A model generated the notes under the pieces. That model did not search any database. It saw only the letters and a program-made list of their open reading frames with translations, and was not told the DNA's origin. 64,000 bases of DNA from Flavobacterium sp. MedPE-SWcel (lineage in GTDB: Bacteria; Bacteroidota; Bacteroidia; Flavobacteriales; Flavobacteriaceae), in assembly GCA_001874325.1 (NCBI GenBank), contig MPCW01000001.1:1-64000 (forward strand), given 5' to 3'. Below are positions 37,520 through 44,998 of the stretch, piece by piece; the stretch's first letter is position 1; each line of letters opens with the position of its first letter. The translations under genes were made by a program, and so were the position numbers.

Positions 37520-38911
37520 TTATATTCCCGCTATTACTTTTATTTCTTTTATAATACGTTCAGCTAAAACATCAGCTTTTTGCTGTGTTTGTGCCTCTGT
37601 ATAAATACGAATAATAGGTTCTGTATTCGATTTTCTTAAGTGTACCCACTCCTCTGCAAAATCAATCTTAACACCATCTACAGTAGACACTTCTTCGTTA
37701 GTATACTTGACTTCCATACCTTTAAGTATAGCGTCAACATCTATTTGTGGTGTAAGTTCTATTTTATTTTTACTCATATAATACTGAGGATAAGAAGCTC
37801 TTAAATCAGCTACCGAAGTAATATTGTTTTCAGCAAGATATGTAAGGAATAAAGCAACTCCAACTAATGAATCACGACCATAGTGCGACTCTGGGTATAT
37901 AATACCTCCATTACCTTCACCACCTATTATAGCGTTGTTTTTCTTCATCAGCTCTACTACATTTACCTCTCCTACAGCGCTAGCCTCATATTTGCCATTA
38001 TGTTTCTCTGTAATATCACGCAACGCTCTAGACGATGACATGTTAGAAACTGTATTACCAGGTGTTTTACTTAACACATAGTCAGCACAAGCTACAAGTG
38101 TATACTCTTCTCCAAACATTTCTCCATCATTAGATATAAAAGCTAATCGATCTACATCAGGATCTACTACTATCCCAAAATCTGCTTTTTCCTTTACAAC
38201 AAGATCACATATATCTGTTAAGTGCTCTTTTAATGGTTCAGGGTTATGAGGGAAATGTCCGTTAGGCTCACAGTATAACTCTACAACCTCTACCCCCATT
38301 TGTTCTAGTAATCTTGGTATAATTATACCTCCTGATGAGTTAACACCATCTACTACAACTTTAAATCCTGCTTTCTTTACAAGTTCAGCATCAACTAAAG
38401 GTAAATCAAGAACCTCGTCAATATGAATATCCATATAAGCATCATTCTGTGTTACTTGTCCTAGACTATCAACATCAGAAAAATCAAAAGCTTCTGCTTC
38501 TGCTATCTCAAGAATTTTCGCTCCATCTGCTCCATTTAAAAACTCTCCTCTTTCGTTTAATAATTTTAAAGCATTCCATTGCTTAGGGTTATGACTCGCT
38601 GTTAGTATTATACCACCATCAGCTTTTTCTAACGGTACAGCTACTTCAACTGTAGGTGTTGTAGAAAGTCCTAAATCGATAACATTTATACCTAACCCAA
38701 CAAGCGTATTCATAACAAGATTATGTATCATTGGTCCAGATATACGAGCATCACGACCTATAACAACTGTTATATTTTCTTTACCAGAATGTTGTTTTAA
38801 CCAAGTACCATAAGCTGATGCAAATTTAACAGCATCTACAGGGGTAAGATTATCTCCTGTTTTCCCGCCAATTGTACCTCTTATACCTGATATAGATTTG
38901 ATTAATGTCAT
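37520..38911 (-). CDS. glmM: Phosphoglucosamine mutase
   Basis: A 463-aa alpha-D-phosphohexomutase. Motifs are the phospho-serine Ser106 (LTASHNPKQWNALK), the metal loop DPDVDR (250-255), the sugar loop GEGNGGIIYP and the C-terminal phosphate-binding RKSNTEPIIRIY. The start SISGIRGTIGG is the usual N-terminal active-site block. The best match is GlmM, which makes glucosamine-1-phosphate for peptidoglycan and LPS; phosphomannomutase or phosphoglucomutase activity cannot be excluded by sequence alone. A TATATTTG box lies at 38946-38939 on the minus strand. Confidence 0.88.
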   Translation of the reverse strand: MTLIKSISGIRGTIGGKTGDNLTPVDAVKFASAYGTWLKQHSGKENITVVIGRDARISGPMIHNLVMNTLVGLGINVIDLGLSTTPTVEVAVPLEKADGGIILTASHNPKQWNALKLLNERGEFLNGADGAKILEIAEAEAFDFSDVDSLGQVTQNDAYMDIHIDEVLDLPLVDAELVKKAGFKVVVDGVNSSGGIIIPRLLEQMGVEVVELYCEPNGHFPHNPEPLKEHLTDICDLVVKEKADFGIVVDPDVDRLAFISNDGEMFGEEYTLVACADYVLSKTPGNTVSNMSSSRALRDITEKHNGKYEASAVGEVNVVELMKKNNAIIGGEGNGGIIYPESHYGRDSLVGVALFLTYLAENNITSVADLRASYPQYYMSKNKIELTPQIDVDAILKGMEVKYTNEEVSTVDGVKIDFAEEWVHLRKSNTEPIIRIYTEAQTQQKADVLAERIIKEIKVIAGI

Positions 38912-38938
38912 AATTAATTTTAATTTATTTAGTTATAG

Positions 38939-38946
38939 CAAATATA
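38939..38946 (-). promoter_or_regulatory. Candidate -7 box for glmM
   Basis: TATATTTG on the minus strand matches TAnnTTTG, 27 bases before the start codon. Confidence 0.5.
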
Positions 38947-39054
38947 AGGTTTACATCAGTTTTAGTTTTAACTAAGTATTACTTTTTTTGTAGGAAAGTA
39001 TATAGCTACTTTAACTTGATTTGTTACTACATAATAAATTACTACATTGTACCT

Positions 39055-39639
39055 ATGAACTTTTTAGCCCACATATACCTTTCTGGAGAAAACGATTTAC
39101 TTAAAATAGGCAACTTCATGGCCGATGGTATACGTGGAAAAGCTCCTGACACTTTACCTAACGATGTACAAAAAGGTATAGTACTACATCGCCTTATAGA
39201 TAGCTATACTGATGCTCACCCAATATTTAGACAAAGTACTAAAAGGTTACACCCAATGTATCATCATTATGCAGGTGTAATTGTAGATATATTTTATGAT
39301 CATTTTTTAGCAAAAAACTGGGATAAATATCACAACACTTCCCTACCAGACTATACACAACAATTTTATAAACTATTAGAAGATAATTATACTATACTTA
39401 CTGAAAAGACACAAAAGCTTATGCCTTACATGCTAAAACAAGACTGGCTAGCTAGTTATGCATCTACACAAGGTATTGCACAAATATTATTACAAATGGA
39501 TAAACGTACCAAGAATAAATCGGGTATGACAAATTCTATAAATGAACTTTTAGAATTTTATGATGATTTTGAAAAAGAATTCACTCTATTCTTTGAAGAA
39601 TTACGTGCTTTTGTAAATGAGAAAACACTCACACTATAA
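39055..39639 (+). CDS. Acyl carrier protein phosphodiesterase (AcpH-like)
   Basis: A 194-aa protein of the ACP phosphodiesterase/HD-like family, which removes phosphopantetheine from ACP. The start MNFLAHIYLSGENDLLKIGN is the family N-terminus. The HD-like motif HRLIDSYTDAHPIF and VIVDIFYDHFLAKNW supply the metal ligands. The ORF track adds 13 residues ahead of the true start (ICYYIINYYIVP); I use the ATG at 39055. Activity is inferred from family. Confidence 0.88.
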   Translation: MNFLAHIYLSGENDLLKIGNFMADGIRGKAPDTLPNDVQKGIVLHRLIDSYTDAHPIFRQSTKRLHPMYHHYAGVIVDIFYDHFLAKNWDKYHNTSLPDYTQQFYKLLEDNYTILTEKTQKLMPYMLKQDWLASYASTQGIAQILLQMDKRTKNKSGMTNSINELLEFYDDFEKEFTLFFEELRAFVNEKTLTL

Positions 39640-39709
39640 GTATTACAAAGTATTGCGATAATAGCGTGTAAAAAAAGTATAAATAGGCTATAGTTTTTTA
39701 TAAATGAAG

Positions 39710-39717
39710 TAACTTTG
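39710..39717 (+). promoter_or_regulatory. Candidate -7 box for the ClC gene
   Basis: TAACTTTG matches TAnnTTTG, 37 bases before the start codon. The -33 side is not clear. Confidence 0.5.
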
Positions 39718-39753
39718 CCTATTATTTAAATTTCTAACTTTCCCATACGCAAA

Positions 39754-41574
39754 ATGCTTAATCGTAAAGTTTCAAAAGTTAGGTTATTTTTCCGAAATAA
39801 CGTACGCCATATTGAAACACTCTTCTTTATAATCAAAAGTCTACTATCCAAAAGACATTTTATTTACGTTTCGGCCGTACTTGTAGCTATATCTACAGCT
39901 TTTGCTGTAATTATACTAAAAAGTTTTGCGCATAGTGTTTTTAACTTTGCTAACTATATTAATGGTTACCTAAAGTTCCCTTACATAAATAGTATATTAC
40001 CTTTTGCTGGTATTTTACTTACCATATTTGTTGTACGTAAATTACTGAAAGGTAAAATCGAAAAAGGAAGTTCGCGTATACTATATGCTGTTGCAAAAAG
40101 AGGTGGTATTATGCCTAAAAGGCAAATGTATGCCCAAATTATAACAAGTTCATTAACTGTTGGTCTTGGAGGATCAGCAGGACTTGAGTCTCCTATTACT
40201 ATAACGGGAGCTGCTTTTGGGTCTAACTTTGCCCAAAAATATAAGCTATCTAAAAAAGATAGAATCTTATTACTTGCTTGTGGAGTTGCTGCTGGTATTG
40301 CTGCGGCTTTTAATGCTCCTATTGCAGGAGTACTTTTTGCTATAGAAGTAGTACTTACCGATGTAAGTATTACTGCTTTTATACCTATTATGATATCGGC
40401 TGCTACAGGTGCAATAGTTTCTACTATAGTACTTAATGAGGAAGTTCTTTTATCTTTCAAGCAACAACACCCTTTTGACTACCATAATATACCTTATTAT
40501 ATTTTACTTGGTTTATTGGCTGGTTTTATATCAATATATCATACAAGAAAATTTCAAAAAGTTGAAGCTTATTTCGATCGCCTTAAAAAAGGTGAGTATA
40601 AAAAAGGATTATATGGTGCTTCATTATTAGCTGTACTTATATTTTTCTCTCCTAGCCTATTTGGTGAAGGATATGAAAGTATTAAAATGTTGGCTAACTC
40701 TCATCCTGAAGAATTACTTGACAATACACTTTTAGAAAGTTTTAAAGATAACGGATGGGTATTACTAGCATTTGCAGGAGTAACTATGTTATTAAAGGTT
40801 TTTGCTACAGGTTTAACACTATCCAGTGGTGGTAACGGTGGTAATTTTGCACCATCGCTATTTGTTGGGTCTTATCTTGGTTTTTTTGTAGCAAAATCAT
40901 TACATATGGTAGGTTTAGCTAAAGATTTACCCGTTAGTAGTTTTACCATTGTGGGTATGGCAGGGTTACTTAGTGGATTATTTCATGCACCACTTACAGC
41001 TATCTTCCTTATCGGAGAGATTACAGGAGGCTATAACCTTATGGTACCACTTATGATCGTTTCTTCTATTAGTTTTGCTGTATCAAATCAGTTTGAAAAT
41101 CATTCCATGGATGTAAAACATCTTGCTGATAAAGGAGAGGTATTTACTGGTAATAAAGATAAAAACATTCTATCGAGTATCGATTTACTAGCTGTAGTTA
41201 CAACTAATGTTAGAACTATAGAAACATCTCACGAACCTGATGATGTTATTAACCTACTCTCAACTACTCGACAAAGTATATTTGCAGTTGTAGATGAAAG
41301 AAATCGACTTGTAGGAATCGTTGATTTTGATTCAATAAGACACATGGCGTTTAGTCCGTTTAAAATTAAGTATAGTAAACTTGAAGAAATCATGTCGTTA
41401 CCAAAAGAAACAGCATGCCTTGAAGACTCTATAGAAATGATTATGAATAAATTTGAAACTGCTCAAACTGATTATTTACCAATACTGAAAGATGAAAAAT
41501 ATTATGGACTAATATTTAAAGCTAAGATATTAGAAAACTATAGGCAAAAATTAAAAGACATGGTAATAGAGTAA
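39754..41574 (+). CDS. ClC-type chloride channel/antiporter with CBS domains
   Basis: A 606-aa membrane protein. A hydrophobic N-terminal helix pair precedes the ClC core. The ion-path motifs are SLTVGLGGSAGLESP (the gating glutamate is the E of GLESP), AAFNAPIAGVLFAIEVVL and SSGGNGGNFAPSLFVG. The C-terminal region from about residue 470 carries two CBS domains (INLLSTTRQSIFAVVDERNR and SIEMIMNKFETAQTDYLPIL). This is the common architecture of bacterial ClC proteins, which exchange Cl- for H+ or act as channels; which of the two cannot be told from sequence. It faces tal across a shared hairpin. Confidence 0.93.
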   Translation: MLNRKVSKVRLFFRNNVRHIETLFFIIKSLLSKRHFIYVSAVLVAISTAFAVIILKSFAHSVFNFANYINGYLKFPYINSILPFAGILLTIFVVRKLLKGKIEKGSSRILYAVAKRGGIMPKRQMYAQIITSSLTVGLGGSAGLESPITITGAAFGSNFAQKYKLSKKDRILLLACGVAAGIAAAFNAPIAGVLFAIEVVLTDVSITAFIPIMISAATGAIVSTIVLNEEVLLSFKQQHPFDYHNIPYYILLGLLAGFISIYHTRKFQKVEAYFDRLKKGEYKKGLYGASLLAVLIFFSPSLFGEGYESIKMLANSHPEELLDNTLLESFKDNGWVLLAFAGVTMLLKVFATGLTLSSGGNGGNFAPSLFVGSYLGFFVAKSLHMVGLAKDLPVSSFTIVGMAGLLSGLFHAPLTAIFLIGEITGGYNLMVPLMIVSSISFAVSNQFENHSMDVKHLADKGEVFTGNKDKNILSSIDLLAVVTTNVRTIETSHEPDDVINLLSTTRQSIFAVVDERNRLVGIVDFDSIRHMAFSPFKIKYSKLEEIMSLPKETACLEDSIEMIMNKFETAQTDYLPILKDEKYYGLIFKAKILENYRQKLKDMVIE

Positions 41575-41595
41575 ATACCTATTGTAAATCAATTA

Positions 41596-41644
41596 TATAT
41601 ACTAAAAAAGGCTACCCAATTTGGATAGCCTTTTTTAGTATATA
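41596..41644. terminator. Bidirectional terminator between ClC and tal
   Basis: A perfect 19-bp stem (TATATACTAAAAAAGGCTA and its complement, 41596-41614 and 41626-41644) encloses CCCAATTTGGA, which can itself pair further. It contains A6/T6 tracts on both sides and serves the convergent genes. Confidence 0.88.
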
Positions 41645-41657
41645 AATAAACTTATTA

Positions 41658-42311
41658 TTAATTCCCTTTTTGATAATCAGCAATAAACTGTGCTAATCCA
41701 GAGTCTGTAAGAGGATGTTTTAAAAGCCCTGTAATAGCCGAAAGTGGTCCTGTCATAACATCAGCTCCTATTTTAGCACAATTAACAATGTGCATAGTGT
41801 GACGAACAGATGCTGCAAGAATTTCAGTTTCATAACCATAGTTATCATAAATCATTCTAATCTCTTCGATAAGGCTTAAACCATCTGTAGATATATCATC
41901 TAAACGTCCAATAAATGGAGAAACATAAGTAGCGCCTGCTTTTGCTGCTAATAATGCTTGCCCTGCCGAGAATACTAATGTTACATTGGTTTTAATTCCT
42001 TTATCACTAAAGTATTTAGCAGCTTTAATACCATCTTTTATCATAGGTAATTTTACAACTATTTGCTCATGTAGTGCAGCTAACTCCTCACCTTCTTTCA
42101 CCATGCCTTCAAAATCTGTAGCAATAACTTCTGCACTCACATCACCATCTACAATAGTACATATGTCTACATAATGTTTTAAGATATTTTCTCTACCTGT
42201 AATACCTTCCTTTGCCATTAACGAAGGGTTAGTTGTTACACCGTCAAGAACACCTAGTTCTTGTGCTTCTTTTATCTGATCAAGATTAGCTGTATCAATA
42301 AAAAACCTCAT
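41658..42311 (-). CDS. tal: Transaldolase (small TalC/FSA-type)
   Basis: A 217-aa single-domain TIM-barrel aldolase. It starts [16 protein letters not shown], with the GVTTNPSLM motif, and has the Schiff-base Lys87 in [29 protein letters not shown] and SPFIGRLDD are family blocks. The length (about 215) is that of the small transaldolases (TalC), which transfer dihydroxyacetone between sugar phosphates in the pentose phosphate pathway. A fructose-6-phosphate aldolase specificity is possible. A TAGTTTTG box lies at 42352-42345 on the minus strand. Confidence 0.93.
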   Translation of the reverse strand: MRFFIDTANLDQIKEAQELGVLDGVTTNPSLMAKEGITGRENILKHYVDICTIVDGDVSAEVIATDFEGMVKEGEELAALHEQIVVKLPMIKDGIKAAKYFSDKGIKTNVTLVFSAGQALLAAKAGATYVSPFIGRLDDISTDGLSLIEEIRMIYDNYGYETEILAASVRHTMHIVNCAKIGADVMTGPLSAITGLLKHPLTDSGLAQFIADYQKGN

Positions 42312-42349
42312 GTTATAATATTTTGATTGTGATTAAATATATAACAAAA

Positions 42350-43156
42350 CTACAATTTATAATGATTCATCAGTAGTTTTTCATACATCTTATCTGGTAA
42401 AATTCTTTTTAATACAATTGAGAATTTTTGCATAAAAGCACCTACCTTATAATGTACATTTGGGCTTGGTGTTTTCATGATTTTATAAACAGCTTCTGCC
42501 ATCTCGTTAGGATTACTTCCACTATCTACATGAGTATCCATCATCTCTAATGTTTTACCATATGATGTTTCATATGGAGAACCTTTAACTAATGGAGCAT
42601 GATAACGTCTATCGGCAATATTAGTAGCAAAATCTCCTGGTGCTACATTAGTAATAGTTACACCAAAACCTTTAACTTCCATTCGTAAAGCCTCAGTAAT
42701 TAGTTCTAATGCTCCTTTAGATGCTGAATATACACTTCTGTAAGGAAGTCCCATATAAGCTGCTATAGAAGTTACATTAATAATAAGACCATCCTTTTTA
42801 TCTCTCATACTTGGCAATACCGCTTTCATTACCGCTATTGGTCCAAATAAATTAGTCTCGAAGTTATTTTTTATTTCACTAGCAGGCATTTCTTCAAGTG
42901 GTCCTGTTATTCCTACCCCTGCATTATTAATTAACACATCAATTTGTCCTGAACGTTCTATTACTGTTTCAACTGCTGCAGTAATACTGTCTTCATTTCT
43001 CACATCCATTTTTATAATAGGAAAAATAGAGTCTTTCACATTGTCTGGGTTACGACTAGTACCGTATACAATATAATCTTTATCATGTAAAAAGTTACCT
43101 ATAGATTTACCTAGCCCTGAAGAACCACCTGTTATTAAAACTACTTTTTTACTCAT
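42350..43156 (-). CDS. Short-chain dehydrogenase/reductase
   Basis: A 268-aa classical SDR. The NAD(P)-binding GGSSGLGKSIG (residues 10-20), the NNAGVG structural motif and the active site YRSVYSASKGALE (Tyr-x3-Lys) are all present, with the catalytic Ser in NVTSIAAYMG. It carries a YGTSRNP motif after beta-2, which suggests NADP. The substrate is not readable from sequence. The SRP RNA lies just upstream on the same strand; the two may share transcription. Confidence 0.92.
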   Translation of the reverse strand: MSKKVVLITGGSSGLGKSIGNFLHDKDYIVYGTSRNPDNVKDSIFPIIKMDVRNEDSITAAVETVIERSGQIDVLINNAGVGITGPLEEMPASEIKNNFETNLFGPIAVMKAVLPSMRDKKDGLIINVTSIAAYMGLPYRSVYSASKGALELITEALRMEVKGFGVTITNVAPGDFATNIADRRYHAPLVKGSPYETSYGKTLEMMDTHVDSGSNPNEMAEAVYKIMKTPSPNVHYKVGAFMQKFSIVLKRILPDKMYEKLLMNHYKL

Positions 43157-43190
43157 TTGACTATATTGTTAATGTCCAAAAATAAAAAAA

Positions 43191-43205
43191 TCTCCACTAG
43201 GGAGA
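43191..43205 (-). terminator. Weak terminator after the SRP RNA
   Basis: On the minus strand TCTCC-CTAGT-GGAGA forms a 5-bp hairpin followed by seven Ts. It is short but well placed, about 20 bases past the SRP RNA end. Confidence 0.45.
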
Positions 43206-43223
43206 CTATTATTTTTATATTAA

Positions 43224-43325
43224 AAAGTGGCAAGCGACCTACATCGCACCGCTACAACCGCATACCTTTGCTGTGTTCCCACCCTGGAGGATTCTGCAGG
43301 AGCTGGTCGTGTAGGACTTGCCGCT
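43224..43325 (-). ncRNA. ffs: Small signal recognition particle RNA (4.5S-type)
   Basis: On the minus strand the RNA begins near GGCAAGTCCTACA and ends near TGTAGGTCGCTTGCC. The ends pair as GGCAAG/CTTGCC and CCTACA/TGTAGG. The apical part holds the conserved domain IV: CCTGCAGAATCC, then CAGG, a GTG-GGAA-CAC hairpin, AGCA and a pairing strand ending TGCGG. This is the Ffh-binding loop with a GGAA tetraloop. In E. coli the hairpin is UCC-GGAA-GGA; here it keeps the pairing with different bases. A promoter with perfect spacing lies just upstream. Exact ends are estimated to within a few bases. The RNA serves co-translational targeting to the membrane. Confidence 0.9.
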
Positions 43326-43326
43326 G

Positions 43327-43356
43327 CAAAGATACATTATTTTTATATTTTTGCAA
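43327..43356 (-). promoter_or_regulatory. Promoter of the SRP RNA
   Basis: On the minus strand, TTG (43356-43354), a 19-base spacer and TATCTTTG (43334-43327) match the Bacteroidota consensus. The predicted start falls at the 5' end of the RNA. Confidence 0.8.
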
Positions 43357-43411
43357 GACAATTGTAAGGTATAAAATACAATTGTATATTGCTTTAACTA
43401 TTAATAAAACT

Positions 43412-44464
43412 ATGAAAACACCTAAACTGTTCGCTTTCATTTTGTTGGCAGCAACCCTACACTCCTGCGGAGATAAAGAAATTAATCAAAATAATTTATT
43501 TCGTATCGATACTACGGGTATGAAACAGCAATATCAGCCACAAGATCAACTTTTATTATCGTTAACAAACGAAAAAAAGAAAACAATTGACTCTGTTGTA
43601 TACTATATAAATGAAGTAAGAGCTGGTAGCGTAAAAGGGAATGAAAAGCTAGACATCTCTTTTAAAGACAGAAAATTTGGATACCAAAACTTAAAAGCTC
43701 TTGTTTTTTATGAAGGTAATAATGTAGAGGTAAAAGGAAGAGTTGAGTTAACATCTAGTATAGACCCAAAATTATTAGAATATGAAATTGTAAACACTTA
43801 CCCTCACGACATACACGCCTATACTCAGGGGTTAGAGTTTTATCGAGATACTCTTTTTGAAGGTACTGGTCGTTACAAACAATCGAGTCTTAGAAAAGTT
43901 GATTATAAAACAGGTAAAGTATATAAGCAAGAAAATCAAGATGACCGCTACTTTGGGGAAGGTATAACAGTACTTAACAACAAAGTATACCAGCTTACTT
44001 GGAGAGAAAATACTGGTTTTATATATGACGTTGATACTTTCGAGAAAATAAAAGAGTTTACTTACTTTAAAGAAATACAAGGTTGGGGACTTACTAACGA
44101 TGGTGAATACCTATACCAAAGTGATGGAACTGAGAAGTTATGGAAACTTGACCCTGAAACATTAAAAAGTGTAGACTATGTAAACGTATATACTAAAAAC
44201 ACTAAGATAAAAGCTGTTAACGAGCTAGAGTGGATAGATGGTAAGATATATGGTAATATATACCAACGTGATGCTGTAGCTGTTATAGACCCTATAACTG
44301 GTGCTGTAGAGAGCATTATAGATCTTTCTCAATTAAAGAAACTAGTTACTGAACACGACGATTTAGATGTGCTTAACGGTATAGCCTACAACCCTACTAC
44401 AAAAACAATTTTTGTAACAGGTAAAAACTGGGACAAAATGTTTGAAATAAAAATTATAGAGTAA
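43412..44464 (+). CDS. Glutaminyl-peptide cyclotransferase, lipoprotein
   Basis: A 350-aa lipoprotein with the lipobox HSCG (LLAATLHSCG). Residues about 25-105 form an Ig-like N-terminal region. From about residue 115 a five-bladed beta-propeller of the plant-type glutaminyl cyclase family follows: YPHDIHAYTQGLEF, FEGTGRYKQSSL, FGEGITVLNNK, GWGLTNDGEYLYQSDG, NELEWIDGKIYGNIYQ and DVLNGIAYN are the family blocks. The enzyme turns N-terminal glutamine into pyroglutamate on exported proteins; many Bacteroidota exported proteins begin with Gln after signal cleavage (CKAQ, SAQS), so this is a plausible partner (inference). The ORF track starts 85 codons upstream, through the SRP RNA gene; the true start is this ATG. 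Confidence 0.92.
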   Translation: MKTPKLFAFILLAATLHSCGDKEINQNNLFRIDTTGMKQQYQPQDQLLLSLTNEKKKTIDSVVYYINEVRAGSVKGNEKLDISFKDRKFGYQNLKALVFYEGNNVEVKGRVELTSSIDPKLLEYEIVNTYPHDIHAYTQGLEFYRDTLFEGTGRYKQSSLRKVDYKTGKVYKQENQDDRYFGEGITVLNNKVYQLTWRENTGFIYDVDTFEKIKEFTYFKEIQGWGLTNDGEYLYQSDGTEKLWKLDPETLKSVDYVNVYTKNTKIKAVNELEWIDGKIYGNIYQRDAVAVIDPITGAVESIIDLSQLKKLVTEHDDLDVLNGIAYNPTTKTIFVTGKNWDKMFEIKIIE

Positions 44465-44485
44465 AGTCTTATAAAGCTTAGAATA

Positions 44486-44515
44486 AAAAAAGCCTCTTAT
44501 TATGGAGGCTTTTTT
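44486..44515 (+). terminator. Terminator after the glutaminyl cyclase gene
   Basis: GCCTC and GAGGC pair (extended by A/T pairs) around a 7-8 base loop, with a T-run after. It follows the stop by 22 bases. Confidence 0.75.
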
Positions 44516-44532
44516 ATTGTTCTATGTTTTGA

Positions 44533-44916
44533 TTAAAACTTTCTATTATAAAGCCTAATCAAATTTCCATCAAGTGGTTTTATAACTAAACTATCTTTAC
44601 TCAACTTCATTATCTTACTTTTGGGTAACTGTACCCCTTCTCTATCTGTTATTATTAAACAACCATCTTCTATTAAACATAAATAAGATGTATCATAATA
44701 TTCAACATATCGTAAGGTGTTATTATTTATTTCAAATAGAGCGTTTTCATCCTCACTTTCTGCCCATACACCATTTAAAAATGTCTTATCAATTTTAAAT
44801 TGAACCTTTTCAGCATTATCTTTAGTTTCTATTTCTAAAGTTTTTTTAGTCGTATTTTCTTTTTTACAACCACTACTAAGTATAATCAGAATAAAAACAG
44901 TAATTGATTTTTTCAT
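44533..44916 (-). CDS. Small hypothetical lipoprotein
   Basis: A 127-aa lipoprotein from the ATG at 44916 (KKSITVFILIILSSGC, lipobox SSGC). The ORF track begins eight codons earlier. The mature part starts KKENTTKKTLEIETKD, then FLNGVWAESEDENALFEINNNTL, a short beta-rich domain resembling small lipocalin-like or META-type surface proteins, though I see no reliable family motif. It ends SLVIKPLDGNLIRLYNRKF. It is downstream of rpsA with a terminator between, so probably its own gene. Function unknown. Confidence 0.7.
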   Translation of the reverse strand: MKKSITVFILIILSSGCKKENTTKKTLEIETKDNAEKVQFKIDKTFLNGVWAESEDENALFEINNNTLRYVEYYDTSYLCLIEDGCLIITDREGVQLPKSKIMKLSKDSLVIKPLDGNLIRLYNRKF

Positions 44917-44948
44917 AGAATAAAATTTACTTTTAAACATATAAACAA

Positions 44949-44974
44949 AAAGCCCTCACAAATGTGAGGGCTTC
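44949..44974 (-). terminator. Terminator after rpsA
   Basis: AAGCCCTCACA and TGTGAGGGCTT form an 11-bp stem with A/T flanks, just past the rpsA stop on the minus strand. Its core resembles the hairpin at 178-203. Confidence 0.8.
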
Positions 44975-44998
44975 TTTATATCTAAAAATGAATTAGGA

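Noticed and set aside
43157-43411. N-terminal extension of the glutaminyl cyclase ORF
   Set aside because: The 85 extra codons cross the SRP RNA gene on the other strand, and the real lipoprotein signal starts at 43412.
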